From Amaranthus tricolor (lineage: Eukaryota; Streptophyta; Magnoliopsida; Caryophyllales; Amaranthaceae), in assembly GCF_026212465.1 (NCBI RefSeq), contig NC_080047.1, positions 40,162,922 to 40,226,921 of the forward strand: a stretch of 64,000 nt of DNA, given 5' to 3'. Position 1 is the first letter of the stretch, and each line of letters opens with the position of its first letter. Positions 23,434 through 35,200 of the stretch are shown one piece after another. A model generated the notes under the pieces. It saw only the letters and a program-made list of their open reading frames with translations, was not told the origin of the DNA and ran no database searches. The translations under genes and the position numbers were made by a program.

Positions 23434-24050
23434 TAATAATAAAAAAACTTAAGAATACTATTAATAAAGTGCAATATCATTGATAATTTCCCAATTTAAA
23501 ATCATACCCTACCAACAAAAAAAATCAAACCTACCAACCAAATTTTCAACACATGAACAACACCAATAAGCAACAATGCAATTAAAATAAAAAATTCACA
23601 TATCATTCAACACTTTGCTGGCCGTTCAACAACTTGGCCGTCTTTATTCTTACTAATGATTCATATTATAAGGATTTAGTCCAACTAACCCTCCATACTT
23701 CACATGCTCCAATACAACATACTTTCCACCGTGGCCTTTATTTAGCATTATTTGTTATTCGGATTTGTTCACTTATTTTACGTCATTTTTATTTTTAAAC
23801 AACAGAGTATCACTTTTTAATATTATCCACTCATTTTGTATCAATTACTATTTTGGTTTGTCTCACTCGTTTTATATCATTTTTATTTTGAAACAATAAT
23901 ATACTGCTTTCTTTTAATCTCATTCATACATTCTAATTCTTTTTTAATTTCATTCACATAATTCATTCTTTCTCTTCATTAATTATCAATATCCACTTTT
24001 TTCTTAAAAGTGATAATTTTTTCTGATTGACCAGGACAAAAGTAGTATAT
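23434..24050. other. Upstream region of dirigent gene 2 with decayed MITE-like sequence
   Basis: AT-rich sequence without a gene. Bases 23745-24045 contain pyrimidine-rich words (CATTTTTATTTT, CTCATTCATACATTC) that recur inside the Stowaway-like elements at 57549 and 58080, which suggests an old element in the promoter. Confidence 0.35.
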
Positions 24051-24053
24051 GTG

Positions 24054-24060
24054 TATATAA
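24054..24060 (+). promoter_or_regulatory. TATA box of dirigent gene 2
   Basis: TATATAA lies 41-47 bases before the ATG at 24101, which leaves a very short leader of about 15 bases if transcription starts at the usual distance. Confidence 0.45.
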
Positions 24061-24100
24061 CCCACAAACCATCAAGAAAATTATCTAACCACAACCTATA

Positions 24101-24676
24101 ATGTCTACCAATATGTCCATTCCAATAATTTCCTTCTTTTCTCTTCTATTCTTGAGCTTCTTCATACCCAAAACTCATGGAGCCTTTTCAAAATCTATAT
24201 CAAAACAAGAAATGGGGATAAAAGACGAACAAAATCTAACCCATCTACACTTTTACTTCCATGATTACGTTCAAGGGTCGAATCAAACTGCCCTTCGCAT
24301 CGCTCAAGCCCCTACGACAGACAAATCTCCAGGGGCTTTTGGTACCCTAGTGATGATTGATGATCCTTTGACTGAAGGTCCTGAAAGCGACTCGAAAATC
24401 ATAGGGTATGCACAAGGGATGTATGGTTTTGCAGACCAAAAAACAGCAGGATTGTTGATGGTTATGAATTATGTGTTTGTAGAAGGAGAATATAAGGGGA
24501 GTACCTTAAGTGTGTTGGGAAGGAATGAAGTGATGAATAAGGTTAGAGAATTGGCTATTGTTGGTGGGAGTGGAGTGTTTAGGTTTGCTAGTGGGTATGC
24601 TCAAGCTAAGACTATCACATTGTTGGATTCAAGTGGTGCAAGTGTTGTTGAATATGATGTTTATGTGCAACATTAG
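24101..24676 (+). CDS. Dirigent protein
   Basis: This is a 191-residue single-exon member of the same family as the gene at 15126. It has a signal peptide (about 1-28), FYFHD (51-55), DDPLTEGPE (87-95), EGEYKGSTLSVLGR (128-141), IVGGSGVFRFASGYA (153-167) and the usual end EYDVYVQH. Many segments match the first gene exactly, so the two are local paralogues, although the first carries an extra C-terminal tail that this one lacks. The conserved xRAQG motif reads GYAQG here (Y103). In studied dirigents that Arg lies in the active pocket, so activity may differ. The likely role is stereoselective coupling of monolignol radicals in the cell wall space. Confidence 0.95.
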   Translation: MSTNMSIPIISFFSLLFLSFFIPKTHGAFSKSISKQEMGIKDEQNLTHLHFYFHDYVQGSNQTALRIAQAPTTDKSPGAFGTLVMIDDPLTEGPESDSKIIGYAQGMYGFADQKTAGLLMVMNYVFVEGEYKGSTLSVLGRNEVMNKVRELAIVGGSGVFRFASGYAQAKTITLLDSSGASVVEYDVYVQH

Positions 24677-24695
24677 TATGTTTTTGAATTTATAA

Positions 24696-26260
24696 AAATT
24701 GTTGTGTTTTTTGGTTTTAGAATATGTATGCAATTGATTGTTTGGATGGACATTTTGAAATCGTAGGCCGGTTTTGAAAGTTGGAATAAAATGTTCATCT
24801 TTTTCAGAGATTCAACGAATTCTATAGTGGTCGGTTTTTAAAGTCAATCACTATAATTTAATGAAAATTATTGTGTTTTTTCGTTTTAGAATATGTATGC
24901 AATTGATTGTTTGAATGAATATTTTGAAATTGAAAGCCATTGTTGATGAAAATATGTACAAACCGTATCTTTCTCAAAGATTCAACGAATTCTAAAGTGC
25001 CACTATAATAAATGCAATGAAAATTGATTGATGTAAAGGAATTATAAATTGAATATTCAATTACACAAACTGTACCAAAACTCATACCGCCCGTTTGGTA
25101 GTCGGTATTAAATAGTGCGAATGGTAATGAAAAATTAGTTTAATTTTGATGGGAAAATCTTATGACAAGTTTAATGGCCTTGCTTGCTTTACTTCAATTA
25201 TCTTATTTTCTTCACAAAATTCATTCCATTGCATTACCATGTGAAGATGTGGTATTAGGTGGTAATGAAAATTGTGAATAAAAAAACATTTTGATGATCA
25301 ACTTTTCATTACCATTGAATGACCTGGTATATTTCACAAAAAATTACACTGAAATTTATTCTCATTACCACCATTTAGTACCGGTAATCAAACAGACTGT
25401 TATGTAAAGGGAAAAGTCCCTATAGGCAAAAGGGGAGGAGAAATTAATTTTCAACAATTATCATAAAAATGGAAGAAAATATTTTTAACCACTAAATCGA
25501 TACATGATTCTCAACTTTGTAGTCGTACTATAGTCAACAAAAATCTTGGAGCTAATTTGGTGGTGTCATAAACTCGTACTCAGTGTTGTAGTCTTTGAAA
25601 ATACTATCTTTTTTGCAGTTAGAAGTCTTTGAAAATAACTGATATTTTATTGAAAATTCTTATAGTCCACTTCAAATTATTTACATAGTCGTATTTCTCT
25701 GAAATTTTCACATTCTTTTATTGAAAATTTTATACATTCTTTTAAAAAGTATTCTTATTATAAAAATTGAAGGGCCATTGTTGATGAAAATTTGTTTGGA
25801 TGAAAATTTTACACATTCCTCTGAATTTATTATAGTGATTGTTTGGATGAATATTCTGAAATTGAAGGCCATTGTTGATGAAAATTTGTACAAAACGTCC
25901 TATCTTTCTCGAAGATTCAACGAATTGTATATTGATTGGTTTTTAAAGCAGATCACTATAATGAATTTAATGAAAATTGATTGATATAAAAGAATTATAA
26001 ATTGAAAATTAAATTACACAAACTGCATTAGAGCTCATACTGTCTTTTTTTTTTTTTTTTTGGGGCAACGAAAATCCCTATATGCAAAAGGGAGAAGAAA
26101 TTGATCTTCAACACTTATAACGAAAATGAAATAAACCGTCTTCAACCACTAAATCAATACATGATTCTCAATTCAGTGTCGTAGTTGTACTATAATCAAC
26201 CAAAATCTTAAAAGCTAATTTGGTGTTGTCATACACTCATACTCGACATAATTTGGAACC
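24696..26260 (+). repeat. Nested duplications downstream of dirigent gene 2
   Basis: The 3' flank of the dirigent gene is tandemly repeated, as 24696-24860 resembles 24861-25085. A larger block is also present twice: 24901-25085 plus 25401-25600 corresponds to 25837-26040 plus 26061-26260. The first copy of that block contains an extra MITE (25087-25400). The recurring words include GATTCAACGAATT, GCCATTGTTGATGAAAAT and ACCACTAAATC. Confidence 0.75.
25087..25400. mobile_element. MITE with GTTTGGTA-type inverted termini
   Basis: The left end CGCCCGTTTGGTAGTCGGTA is matched by an inverted right end (read inward, CAGTCTGTTTGATTACCGGT). GGTAATGA words follow on both sides. The duplicated flank at 25837-26260 lacks it and serves as an empty site. 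The superfamily (hAT or PIF/Harbinger) is undecided because no clear target duplication is visible. Confidence 0.6.
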
Positions 26261-26975
26261 TAAAGCTCTACTCGCAACTTCGAGCTCATCGATTCAAATT
26301 TGATCAACTAAGGATATAGTTCGCCATTATCTTGCAAAAATACAAAGAATCAAGTTTTTAAAAGCATTTTCTTTGTGTAAATTATAGTAAAATGACTTAT
26401 TAAATCATGTACACCTTTTATTTAGTGAACTCGCAAATTATATCTACTACTAAGATTCAGTTGGAAACAACTTCTCTAACAAGTATATAACAAGAGTAAT
26501 GTTGCATGCATTCTACCCCTCAAACTTCACCCTAGATGAGAGCCACTTAATGGCATCAGGGCAATAAAAAGTTGTTGGCGTCATCTACAGTACCATATAA
26601 CAAATAAGATTGGCAATTGAGTTGTTTAAGCACACCTACATTGTTTAGCCCACTTAATACGTATACTAATATCCTGGATTCGTCTTGTCTCTCAAGTTGC
26701 ATTTTACTAATTAGAGTTTTCTTTTTGTGCATAAAAAAAAGTCTTTTGTATTTAGAAGTCTTTGCCTTCCCGTGTGTATGCTTCATGGAATATAGACTTG
26801 AAGAGTTTTGTGGGTTGTAAACATGTTGGTGTTTCTTTGAAAATAACTGATTTTTTTTTTTCTGAAAATTCTTATATTCCACTTCAAATTAGTCATATAG
26901 TCATATTCCTATGAAAGTTTCTCATGCTTTTTTGAAAATGTTATATGTTCTTTTAAAAGTATTCTTATTTTTTTG
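25613..26975 (+). repeat. Second duplicated block (25613-25763 and 26825-26975)
   Basis: Both stretches share AAAATAACTGAT, TCCACTTCAAATTA and TTTTAAAAAGTATTCTTATT-like words in the same order, which shows a further local duplication. The remainder from 26260 to 27270 holds nothing else I can identify. Confidence 0.6.
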
Positions 26976-26999
26976 AAAAATTCATTTACTTGTGCACGA

Positions 27000-29250
27000 T
27001 TTTCATGTTCATACCAAATATTCTTATAATAATATGCAACAAATTTATGATGTTTCTTTAAATCACTCATGTTCATTGAAAAATCACATGTATTCCACTT
27101 AAAGAGCGTCTTTTCCTTTCAAAATACGTTTGTATTTCTCACATAAAGCGTGACAAATTATCTACGCATGCAAAAAAAAATACTTCTAATGTTTCCCTTA
27201 AAAATATCATTTTTAAAGTTAAATTACCATTCAAGGTCGTCCAAGTACAACAACAAGCAGGTCTAAATATAATACCCTCTGTTCCTAAATGTTCTCATTT
27301 GCTGTTTTGAGTGTTTTATTTGTTGTTACACTAAAAAATTAGTCTATTTATATTACAAATTCTAAATATAATTAACCTTTTTCATCAAATTATATTTTAT
27401 TTATATATATGGTCTCTATATTTTACACCAATTTCTAGGATTTTTACATATTTTCTATTAACTTATTTAAATATTTATAATAATTGTGATTCATATAATT
27501 TTTCTACTAATTTTATCTAACTGTTTATATTTTAATATTTTTTGATGCTTATGATACTCATTTTTCCTCAATTAACTTTATTATTCATAAAAATATTATA
27601 TTCATTACCTAGAAAATTTATTTTTTTTCTTAATTTTCGTAAACATTTCTTAGGTATATCGAGTTTTGAAGTTGAAAGAGCAGTATTAATTTTGATTGAC
27701 TTTGCGAAATTCCCCTTAAGATTACTCGATTTGAATTCTCAAAGATTATTTCAAAAGTTAAAAGCACCGTTTAAAGTTGTTATGAAGTGTGCCTTCAAAA
27801 TGGATGCATATTGATGCTCATTTCGACGAGCATGTATGTTATTCCGAAAAATGCAACTTTTCAAAGGCACATACACCATTCAAAGGTAACCTCTCAAGAT
27901 GTGTGCTTAATAGGTGGGCATTTTAATACTCATTTAGGTGTTCAAAACAAATTCGATGATCTGATATTTATCCAACCTTATAACCAAACTTGACATCAAA
28001 ATGAACTTACATTCTGTAAAAATCAATGTGGACTCAAAATCCGATTTTGAAACGATCCGAAATCGACCCAATAAGCCAAATAAACACCTCTAAAATCAAC
28101 CAACCACTCAAAACTAATATTCTTTAAAGACGCGCAACGTTAATATTCAACTATAAACATATTTTTGGTAAATTGCGGCTTGACGATTGTCAATTGCCAT
28201 GAGCAATACTAATTCGAGGCTTGGTGTCAATTTTTTACCAATTTAAAGAACACTAACCTCGAGATAGGATGGTTTTTGTAGCTTCCCTAACGCATATCGC
28301 CTATCGGCATGAGTGGCATGGCTGAAACTTGAAAGCAGAACAAAGATTACACAATAAAAATTGAAGGGAATAAAAGCAATACTTCTTTACTTGCAAACTA
28401 ACCAAACATCAAGAGATGGATATAAAATTCAATATACGTTGAAAAGCTAATAAGATAGGAATCTGTAAGTTCTCTGAAATAAGGTCACATCCAATTGCAA
28501 TGGTACAGTTAAAATCAACAAATAAAATGAAACAGAAAGTCCGTCTTAAGGAACCGTCAACTGTCAGCTCCCACAATTTCTAACCGAATGAAATTGGAAA
28601 CATTCAGTCAAAAATTGTTTCCTGCCAACGCGGCTAGACACTCACATATGGACTACGAAGTTCATGGATTTGCCTAGATCATAGGCTACAAAAAGGAATG
28701 CCATAAAGGAAAGCAACAGTGTAAATCAATCAACTACACCTTTTTGCAACTCGACTTCCACTTGCTTTGTTTTCTATCGTCAAGAAAAGGCTTCTAAAGG
28801 ATAAATTGGATAGCAACATTGTAGAAAAAAATCAAACAGCACGAGAAGCATGTGATCATCTCCCTGCTACCGATAGCAACAGTATGAATACGCTGAAAAA
28901 ATTTGAAGACTTTTTCCAACAATAAAATGAAAGCAACACCATTACATTCATGCTTTAAATTGCGAGAGAAATACATCACAATTTTTCGGTAAGTTTCGAA
29001 AGAATCCTCTACATCAGTAGAAAAGAAAGTAAACTACTGAACTGGGACATTAAAATCATTTTTGCAAAGTGAATATTTCCAACTTTTAGCGAACAAAAAG
29101 CTTCGAGTGAGCTTTCAGACATAGATTAACAAAACCAATGAAGAGAAGGTCAGTGCCTATGATGGGATGATGAAGAAAAGGCAAAGGTGATATTTACCTT
29201 TAGCCATATAAAAATTAGACCACCCGTTCCCAATTGCAGGTTCGAAGTCT
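27000..29250. other. Intergenic region downstream of ZOP1, no gene seen
   Basis: AT-rich sequence. AATACCCTCTGTTCCTAAAT near 27269 resembles one end of a Stowaway MITE without an obvious partner. The short frames at 27542-27993 have no recognisable product. The part near 29100-29290 is probably the 3'UTR of the ZOP1 gene. Confidence 0.4.
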
Positions 29251-29295
29251 GAAATAGCTTTTGTGGATCCAGCTTCTGTTCGAATCTAGTAAATT

Positions 29296-31318
29296 TTAAT
29301 TACCATAAAGTCCAAGCAAACTCTTCTCTCTTTCTTCCACTCTTTTCTTAGCTGCCTCCCTTGCTTTAAGTGCAGCAGCTTCTTCTGCAGTTATTGCCTT
29401 TGTTTTCTCAACAGGCCTCTTCCTCTTTCCAACAGCAACTGATGAAGGAGCACCTTTTACAGATCGTGTGGGATTTAGGGACCCAGAAACAACGGTCCCA
29501 GGTGCACGTCCGCTTGTGATTTTAGCATCATCTTTCTTGAAAGTAGATTTACCTGAAGTAGATGATGCCGGTGAATTTTTCAAAGGCATCTTTTGTGTGG
29601 AGCCAGCAGAATTTTTAGTGGCTGCAAATGCCTCCTCTTGCGTCACCCACTTACCTGGTTTATAATTACAAATGAACAGAATGCTTAAGGTGCAGAGAAC
29701 AGAAGAAAAAAAATAATAATTTAACAAAAATTCACAGGAGCAGCAAATGCCTCCTCCATGCTTTACCTAAAACATCAGAGTAGTAGAAGCCAGACTTTGG
29801 ATCATAGTGAATGCGAGTATGTTGGTCATAATAGTACCCGGAAGTATTGTCATATTCCCAGGCTGCCACCATCACAAAGAGCATCATTGTAAGATTTTCA
29901 GAAAACACAAAATGTAACACTGAAGCAAAATTTAACAGCAGCAACATTATCTCCTAATGGAAAACCTAGCAACAAGCATAAATCTAAAGGCTAAACAGAA
30001 AAACACCAAGAAAACATTCTTGTATTGGACGAAAATCTTGTTTTCTGATTTTCTTAGTTTGATGTGTTATGAATTAAGTACTCCATCATGTTCGCTAATG
30101 GTTGAATTGTGAAGATTGATAGTAAAATTCAAATAATATTATTTAGATGAATCATACTGTTAGTTTTTCAAGTGACTTCACATTCCCAAAGGTACATGTT
30201 AAACTAAGAAAAATAATAATTCGATTAATCATGCCTTCAATCTCCCCATCTACCTTATTTATAACAATATATCTGATTCGCTATTTTCTGTCTAATTAAT
30301 GCCTTCTTGAGCAATCTTTCTCTCAAATTTTGGGCCTATTTCCACTATTGTCCCTTTTACCGATTGCTATGTTTCTTTCCAACACGCTACTGCTAAAGAA
30401 TTACAAGAAGAAATAAATTGATAAAGAAATAAAACTGTAATATTAATTAGAAGAGTTTGCGCAACATTTAGTCCATGCCCGTTTTCTATAAGCGCCCAAC
30501 ACATGCATTAAAGGGAAAGAAAACCATAAGAAAAATCTCAAAACAACATACTGAAAAGCAGCATTTAAAAGGTATTGTCCAAACTTCATAATGCAAATTA
30601 GTTACCAAGTTCATTACTTAAAGGCTGAAGCTAAGGCCTAAGCTTAAGTAGTTAAAGGGGGACAAGAAACATGCACTAAGGTGTTTCCTCTACCCATCAC
30701 AAACACACAAAAGAAGCGAAAATATGGAAAATGTGAAAAGAAAGATCACCACTATCCAGAAATTATCTACAAATACCTGTGTCACCAGTTACAGAATCAG
30801 TAGGGGCCTGTGACTGCTTGCTTTCTTGAGATGCTACATCTTTCTGGTAACTGCGAATAGCTTTCTGTCATAAACATACAGAGAGAGAGAGAGAGAGAGA
30901 GGGGTTAGGTATGAGTGCAAAGCAACCAAAATAAAGAAATACTGTAGTATAGCAATGCTATAATGAAAATACTTACAGCTTCGATTTGCTGCAACGTATT
31001 AGCAGCTTCCTTTTCTTGTTTCTCCTTAGCAGCCTTCTCTTTGCGCATATCAGTAAGACGCTTAGCCACATTTTCCTTGTGACGTTGCCCAAGTTCATGG
31101 TTCCTAATTGTATTTGGATTGTTTGTCAAAAATATTTTGCAAAAATCGCACCATTTGTTGCCCTGGCTCACCCAATACTGTTTGATTTCCAATTAAACAA
31201 AGCTTTAGCTTAAAAAATCCAACGCAAAAGAAATGCACAAAGCCCTCCTTCCCCCACCCCAAAAAAGGAAGCAAGCAAAAAAATTCAAAAGCAAGAACTA
31301 TGGAGCTACCTCCGTCAT
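29296..31318 (-). CDS. ZOP1: ZOP1-like zinc-finger/OCRE splicing factor
   Basis: ZOP1 is a nuclear pre-mRNA splicing factor, related to human WBP4, that in Arabidopsis also supports RNA-directed DNA methylation. Five exons can be joined in frame: 31310-31318, 30977-31177, 30777-30864, 29767-29862 and 29296-29654, all with GT-AG introns. They total 250 residues, close to the Arabidopsis protein. The first coding exon holds only three codons (MTE). A U1-like C2H2 finger follows (C13, C16, H30, H36, with NTIRNHELGQRH), then a lysine-rich helix (about 40-70). Next is an OCRE-type aromatic repeat (about 100-135, WEYDNTSGYYYDQHTRIHYD), and last a basic tail ending SLLGLYGN. A leader exon probably lies near 37702. 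Confidence 0.92.
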
Positions 31319-31766
31319 GGTTAGTGTGGCTTAGATTATTAAAGATCCTCAAACTTTTCAGGGATCAGAGCCCAATACTTGTCAATCTATACCTGCAAAA
31401 TAAATACATGCCACAAGTCACCAAATAATGATAATAGTAACAAAGAAACCCTTCCATCTAAATAAGGGTAAAGAACTTTTTTAATATGGCATCATTTGAT
31501 CATTTCAATTCTTCCTCTCCCTTCATGTAATCTCTTCGAGATAAAAGGCACAACAAGGTAAGAAAAATGCAGAAACATCAGGCCAAAACTTGAATGAATG
31601 CACTCGAGCTTTGCTACAAAGTTTTTATTAGGAACCTCTCCTTACTTTCTCTCCATTACCTTTGCTAAGATTTCAACCACTATAAAATCTCAAAATCCCC
31701 TCTATTTTCTCTATCAAACAATTTCAACTATTAGGCTAGGAAATGGACTCTCGATCTCTTTTTAAG

Positions 31767-32058
31767 TATTACTGATATAGCTCATTGCGATGCTGCATGT
31801 GATCTGGCATTCCAGAAGGTTCACAAAGAAGAACAAGCCAAAGCCAAATAATTGACTCTGTTGTTTTAAACCTTCCGGTAATAAAAAGAAGTTGTTCTCA
31901 TAGAATATTATTGATGTATAAATACCTTAGTTGATCATCTTTGTATCGGATTTTTTCATTCTCACAATATTCATCAATAATAATCTCTCAAAACTCTCTC
32001 TCTCTATCTTCTTTCTTTCTTCAAAGACAATTCTTCAGTAAATCTAAGAATTGTAAGA
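31767..32058 (+). repeat. 5' LTR of Copia element 2
   Basis: The 292-base LTR begins TATTACTGATATAGC and ends GAATTGTAAGA directly before the primer-binding site. It contains GATGTATAAATACC, a TATA-like word for the element's promoter. Confidence 0.9.
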
Positions 32059-32070
32059 TGGTATCAGAGT
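32059..32070 (+). other. Primer-binding site of Copia element 2
   Basis: TGGTATCAGAGT directly abuts the 5' LTR and matches the initiator tRNA-Met type primer site used by most plant Copia elements. Confidence 0.9.
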
Positions 32071-32258
32071 ATTAAAGATCTGCTGTATCATACCTTCCGC
32101 ATAAATTTCTCAGCAATCACTAGAATTGCATCAAGATTCTGATCAAAATCAGAATTCATTTTCTTTGTTTTCCGGTTCGAATTCTCAGAATATTGAACTA
32201 TTTTCTACCATACTCTTTTTTGAATTGTTCCTCATATTTTTTTTTCTTATTCATCAAA

Positions 32259-35200
32259 ATGTTTGAATCAAACTACACTTCACAAAATTCCACTCAAAAT
32301 CCAATTGCAGATCCAAATTCTGTATATTACATTCATCCGAATGAAAATCCTACTGTTTCTTTGGTCTCAGAAAAATTTAATGGTGATAACTATGCAGATT
32401 GGAAGAGAGCTATGATTTTAGCTTTGTCTATGAAGAACACAATTGCTTTTATTGATGGAAACCTAATTAAGCCTGAAATCACTGATCCTCTCTCAAAGCT
32501 TGGGAGAGATGCAACAACATGATAATCTCATACTTACTGAGATCTGTGGATAATACAATAGCAAAGAGTGTTTTGTATTTCTCCACTGCCTATGAGATCT
32601 GGAAAGATCTTGAAGATCGCTATTCAGTGATATCTGGACCGCAATTGTTTTCTCTACAGCAGAATCTGAGCAAGATTAGTCAAGATGACAGTTCTGTTGC
32701 TGTATTTTTCACAAAGATCAAAGGCATTTGGGATCAGATCAGTGCTGCAAATCCTATACCAGTCTGTACATGTAATGGTTGTTCATGTAATTTAATTAAG
32801 AAATTTCTCAAGAATCAGCAAGATGAAAGATTAGTACAATTTCTTATGAAATTGGAAGGCAAACACATCACAGTCAGAACTAATATTCTAATGATGAATC
32901 CTCTTCCAACTATTTCTGTTGCCTACAACTTGCTGATACAAGATGAGAGACAGCAGGAGATAGCAGAAGTATACAACAAACATTCTACCATGGCATTCAC
33001 CGCTGGAGATGGAATCAAAGGAGAAACAAGTAGATCAACAACTTTCAAGAGAAACAACTTGTTCTGTGAATATTGCAAAATGACAAACCATACAGTGAAC
33101 AAGTGCTACAAGCTAAATGGCTATCCAAAGAATGATAAGAACAGCAAGGCAACAAGAGGAAAAAGAGTGGCAGTTGTGACTTGTGAAGATGAGTCAAATG
33201 ATGAACAAGATCAGGAAGCTGTTTTGTACAAGAAATTGGTGAATCTGATCAAACAAAGCAAGCATTATGATGATGTTCAGGCTACAGAAAGGGCCAACAT
33301 GGCAGGTAACAATGCTTGCTTAATCTCTTGTTTCAATTCAAGATGGATAATAGATAGTGGAGCCACTGATCACATCTGTTCTAGCCTGAAATTATTTGAT
33401 AGCTATAGTATCTTTGACAAATCACCTAATAAGATAACGGTGGTTGATGGAAAGAAATTAAATATAGAAAACATTGGAACTGTAACATTTGGAAATGGTA
33501 TCATACTCAAAAATGTGCTTCATGTACCAAGATTACAGTTCAACTTGATTTCAACACATAAATTGTGTAAGGACATGGATTGTGACATAGTTTTTACACA
33601 TGATAAGTGTATGATCCAGGATCATTCACAGAGAAGTACCCTGGTTCTTGGTAATCTGGACTCGGGACTTTATGCAGTAAGAAATGATGATGTCAGGACG
33701 AGAAATTCAGTCAACATTGTTGTTACAGAAGAACTGAAGTTGATGCATTTAAGGTTGGGTCATATACCATTCAATAGGCTGCAGTTTGTTGATGATAGCC
33801 TAGCAAATAAGAATTGTCTAGACTGTGTTTGCCAAATTTGTCCTAGAGCAAAACAAGCTAGAAGTTCATTCCCCAAAGTAGGAAGTAGAAGTAAAAATTG
33901 CTTTGACTTGTTACATATAGATGTCTGGGGTCCTTACAAAGTCAGAACTCATAATAATTGTACATATTTCTTGACAATTGTTGATGATTTTTCGAGACAT
34001 ACTTGGACTTTCATGATGAGAAATAAAAGCGATTCAGTTGAAATTCTAGATTTTCCTATTGCATTTATACATAATCAATTTGATGTTATTGTGAAAACAA
34101 TAAGGAGTGATAATGCTAAAGAGCTTTGTGAAGGAAGAATTTTAGATGTATATGGAAAATTTGGGATTTTGCATCAAAGAAGCTGCACTGATACTCCACA
34201 ACAGAATGGGGTGGTGGAAAGGAAGCACAGACATCTTCTTGAAGCAGCAAGGGCACTTTATTTTCAATCTAAAGTTCCATTAAAGTTCTGGGGGGAATGC
34301 TTACTTACTGCTACTCACTTGATCAACAGAATGCCTTTGAGTTCCATAGAAAATAAATCACCTTATGAAAAGGTGTATGGAATGAGACCTAATATTGATC
34401 ACCTAAGGGTCTTTGGTTGCTTGGTTTATGCCTCAACTCTAAAGGCAAATAGATCCAAATTTGACTCAAGAGCCATACCTTGTGTCATGATGGGGTACGA
34501 GACAGGACAAAAAGGATACAAACTTCTAAATTTAGAAACAAACAAACTGTTTGTTTCAAGAGATGTCAAATTTCATGAGAAACATTTACCCTTTCACTTC
34601 TCTGATTCCCCTCAAACTCCTTTAAATCCTATTTTTCTACCTGGCCATACACCCTTCAATCTACCAGAAGACCGGTCTTTACCAGATGCTTTCATTCTGC
34701 CCACAACAAAAACAGACCCTCATACAGAAACCATACCTATCATACCTGAAACAGAACAGAATATGCAGAACATGCAAACACCTCATACACCTAACACAGA
34801 CAATATTCTTGAATAAACCTCCCTCACTCCAAACATACCTGTTCCACAACCACACCCACCAAATCTTATCACCAATTTACCGGATTAAAGACCACATAAA
34901 AGGCCTGCTTGGATGGATGAGTTTGTTTGTGTTGGTTATAATGACACACAACACTGGTGTAACATTGTTCAGATTGAAGAAATACCAGCACCCTGTAAAG
35001 CATTCATATCTCAGATATCTGTTCTTTCTGAACCCGCAACCTACTTTGAGGCTGCACAACATCCTGAATGGGTAACAGCAATGCAGAAGGAAATAGAGGC
35101 TTTCACTGCAAACAACACTTGGGAAGTTACAGACCTACCTAAAGGGAAAAAGGCTATTGGATGTAAGTGGGTTTACAAGTTAAAACTAAAGAAGGATGGA

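Noticed and set aside
27542..27993. Two small plus-strand frames
   Set aside because: Composition is biased and no start context, domain or neighbour supports a gene.
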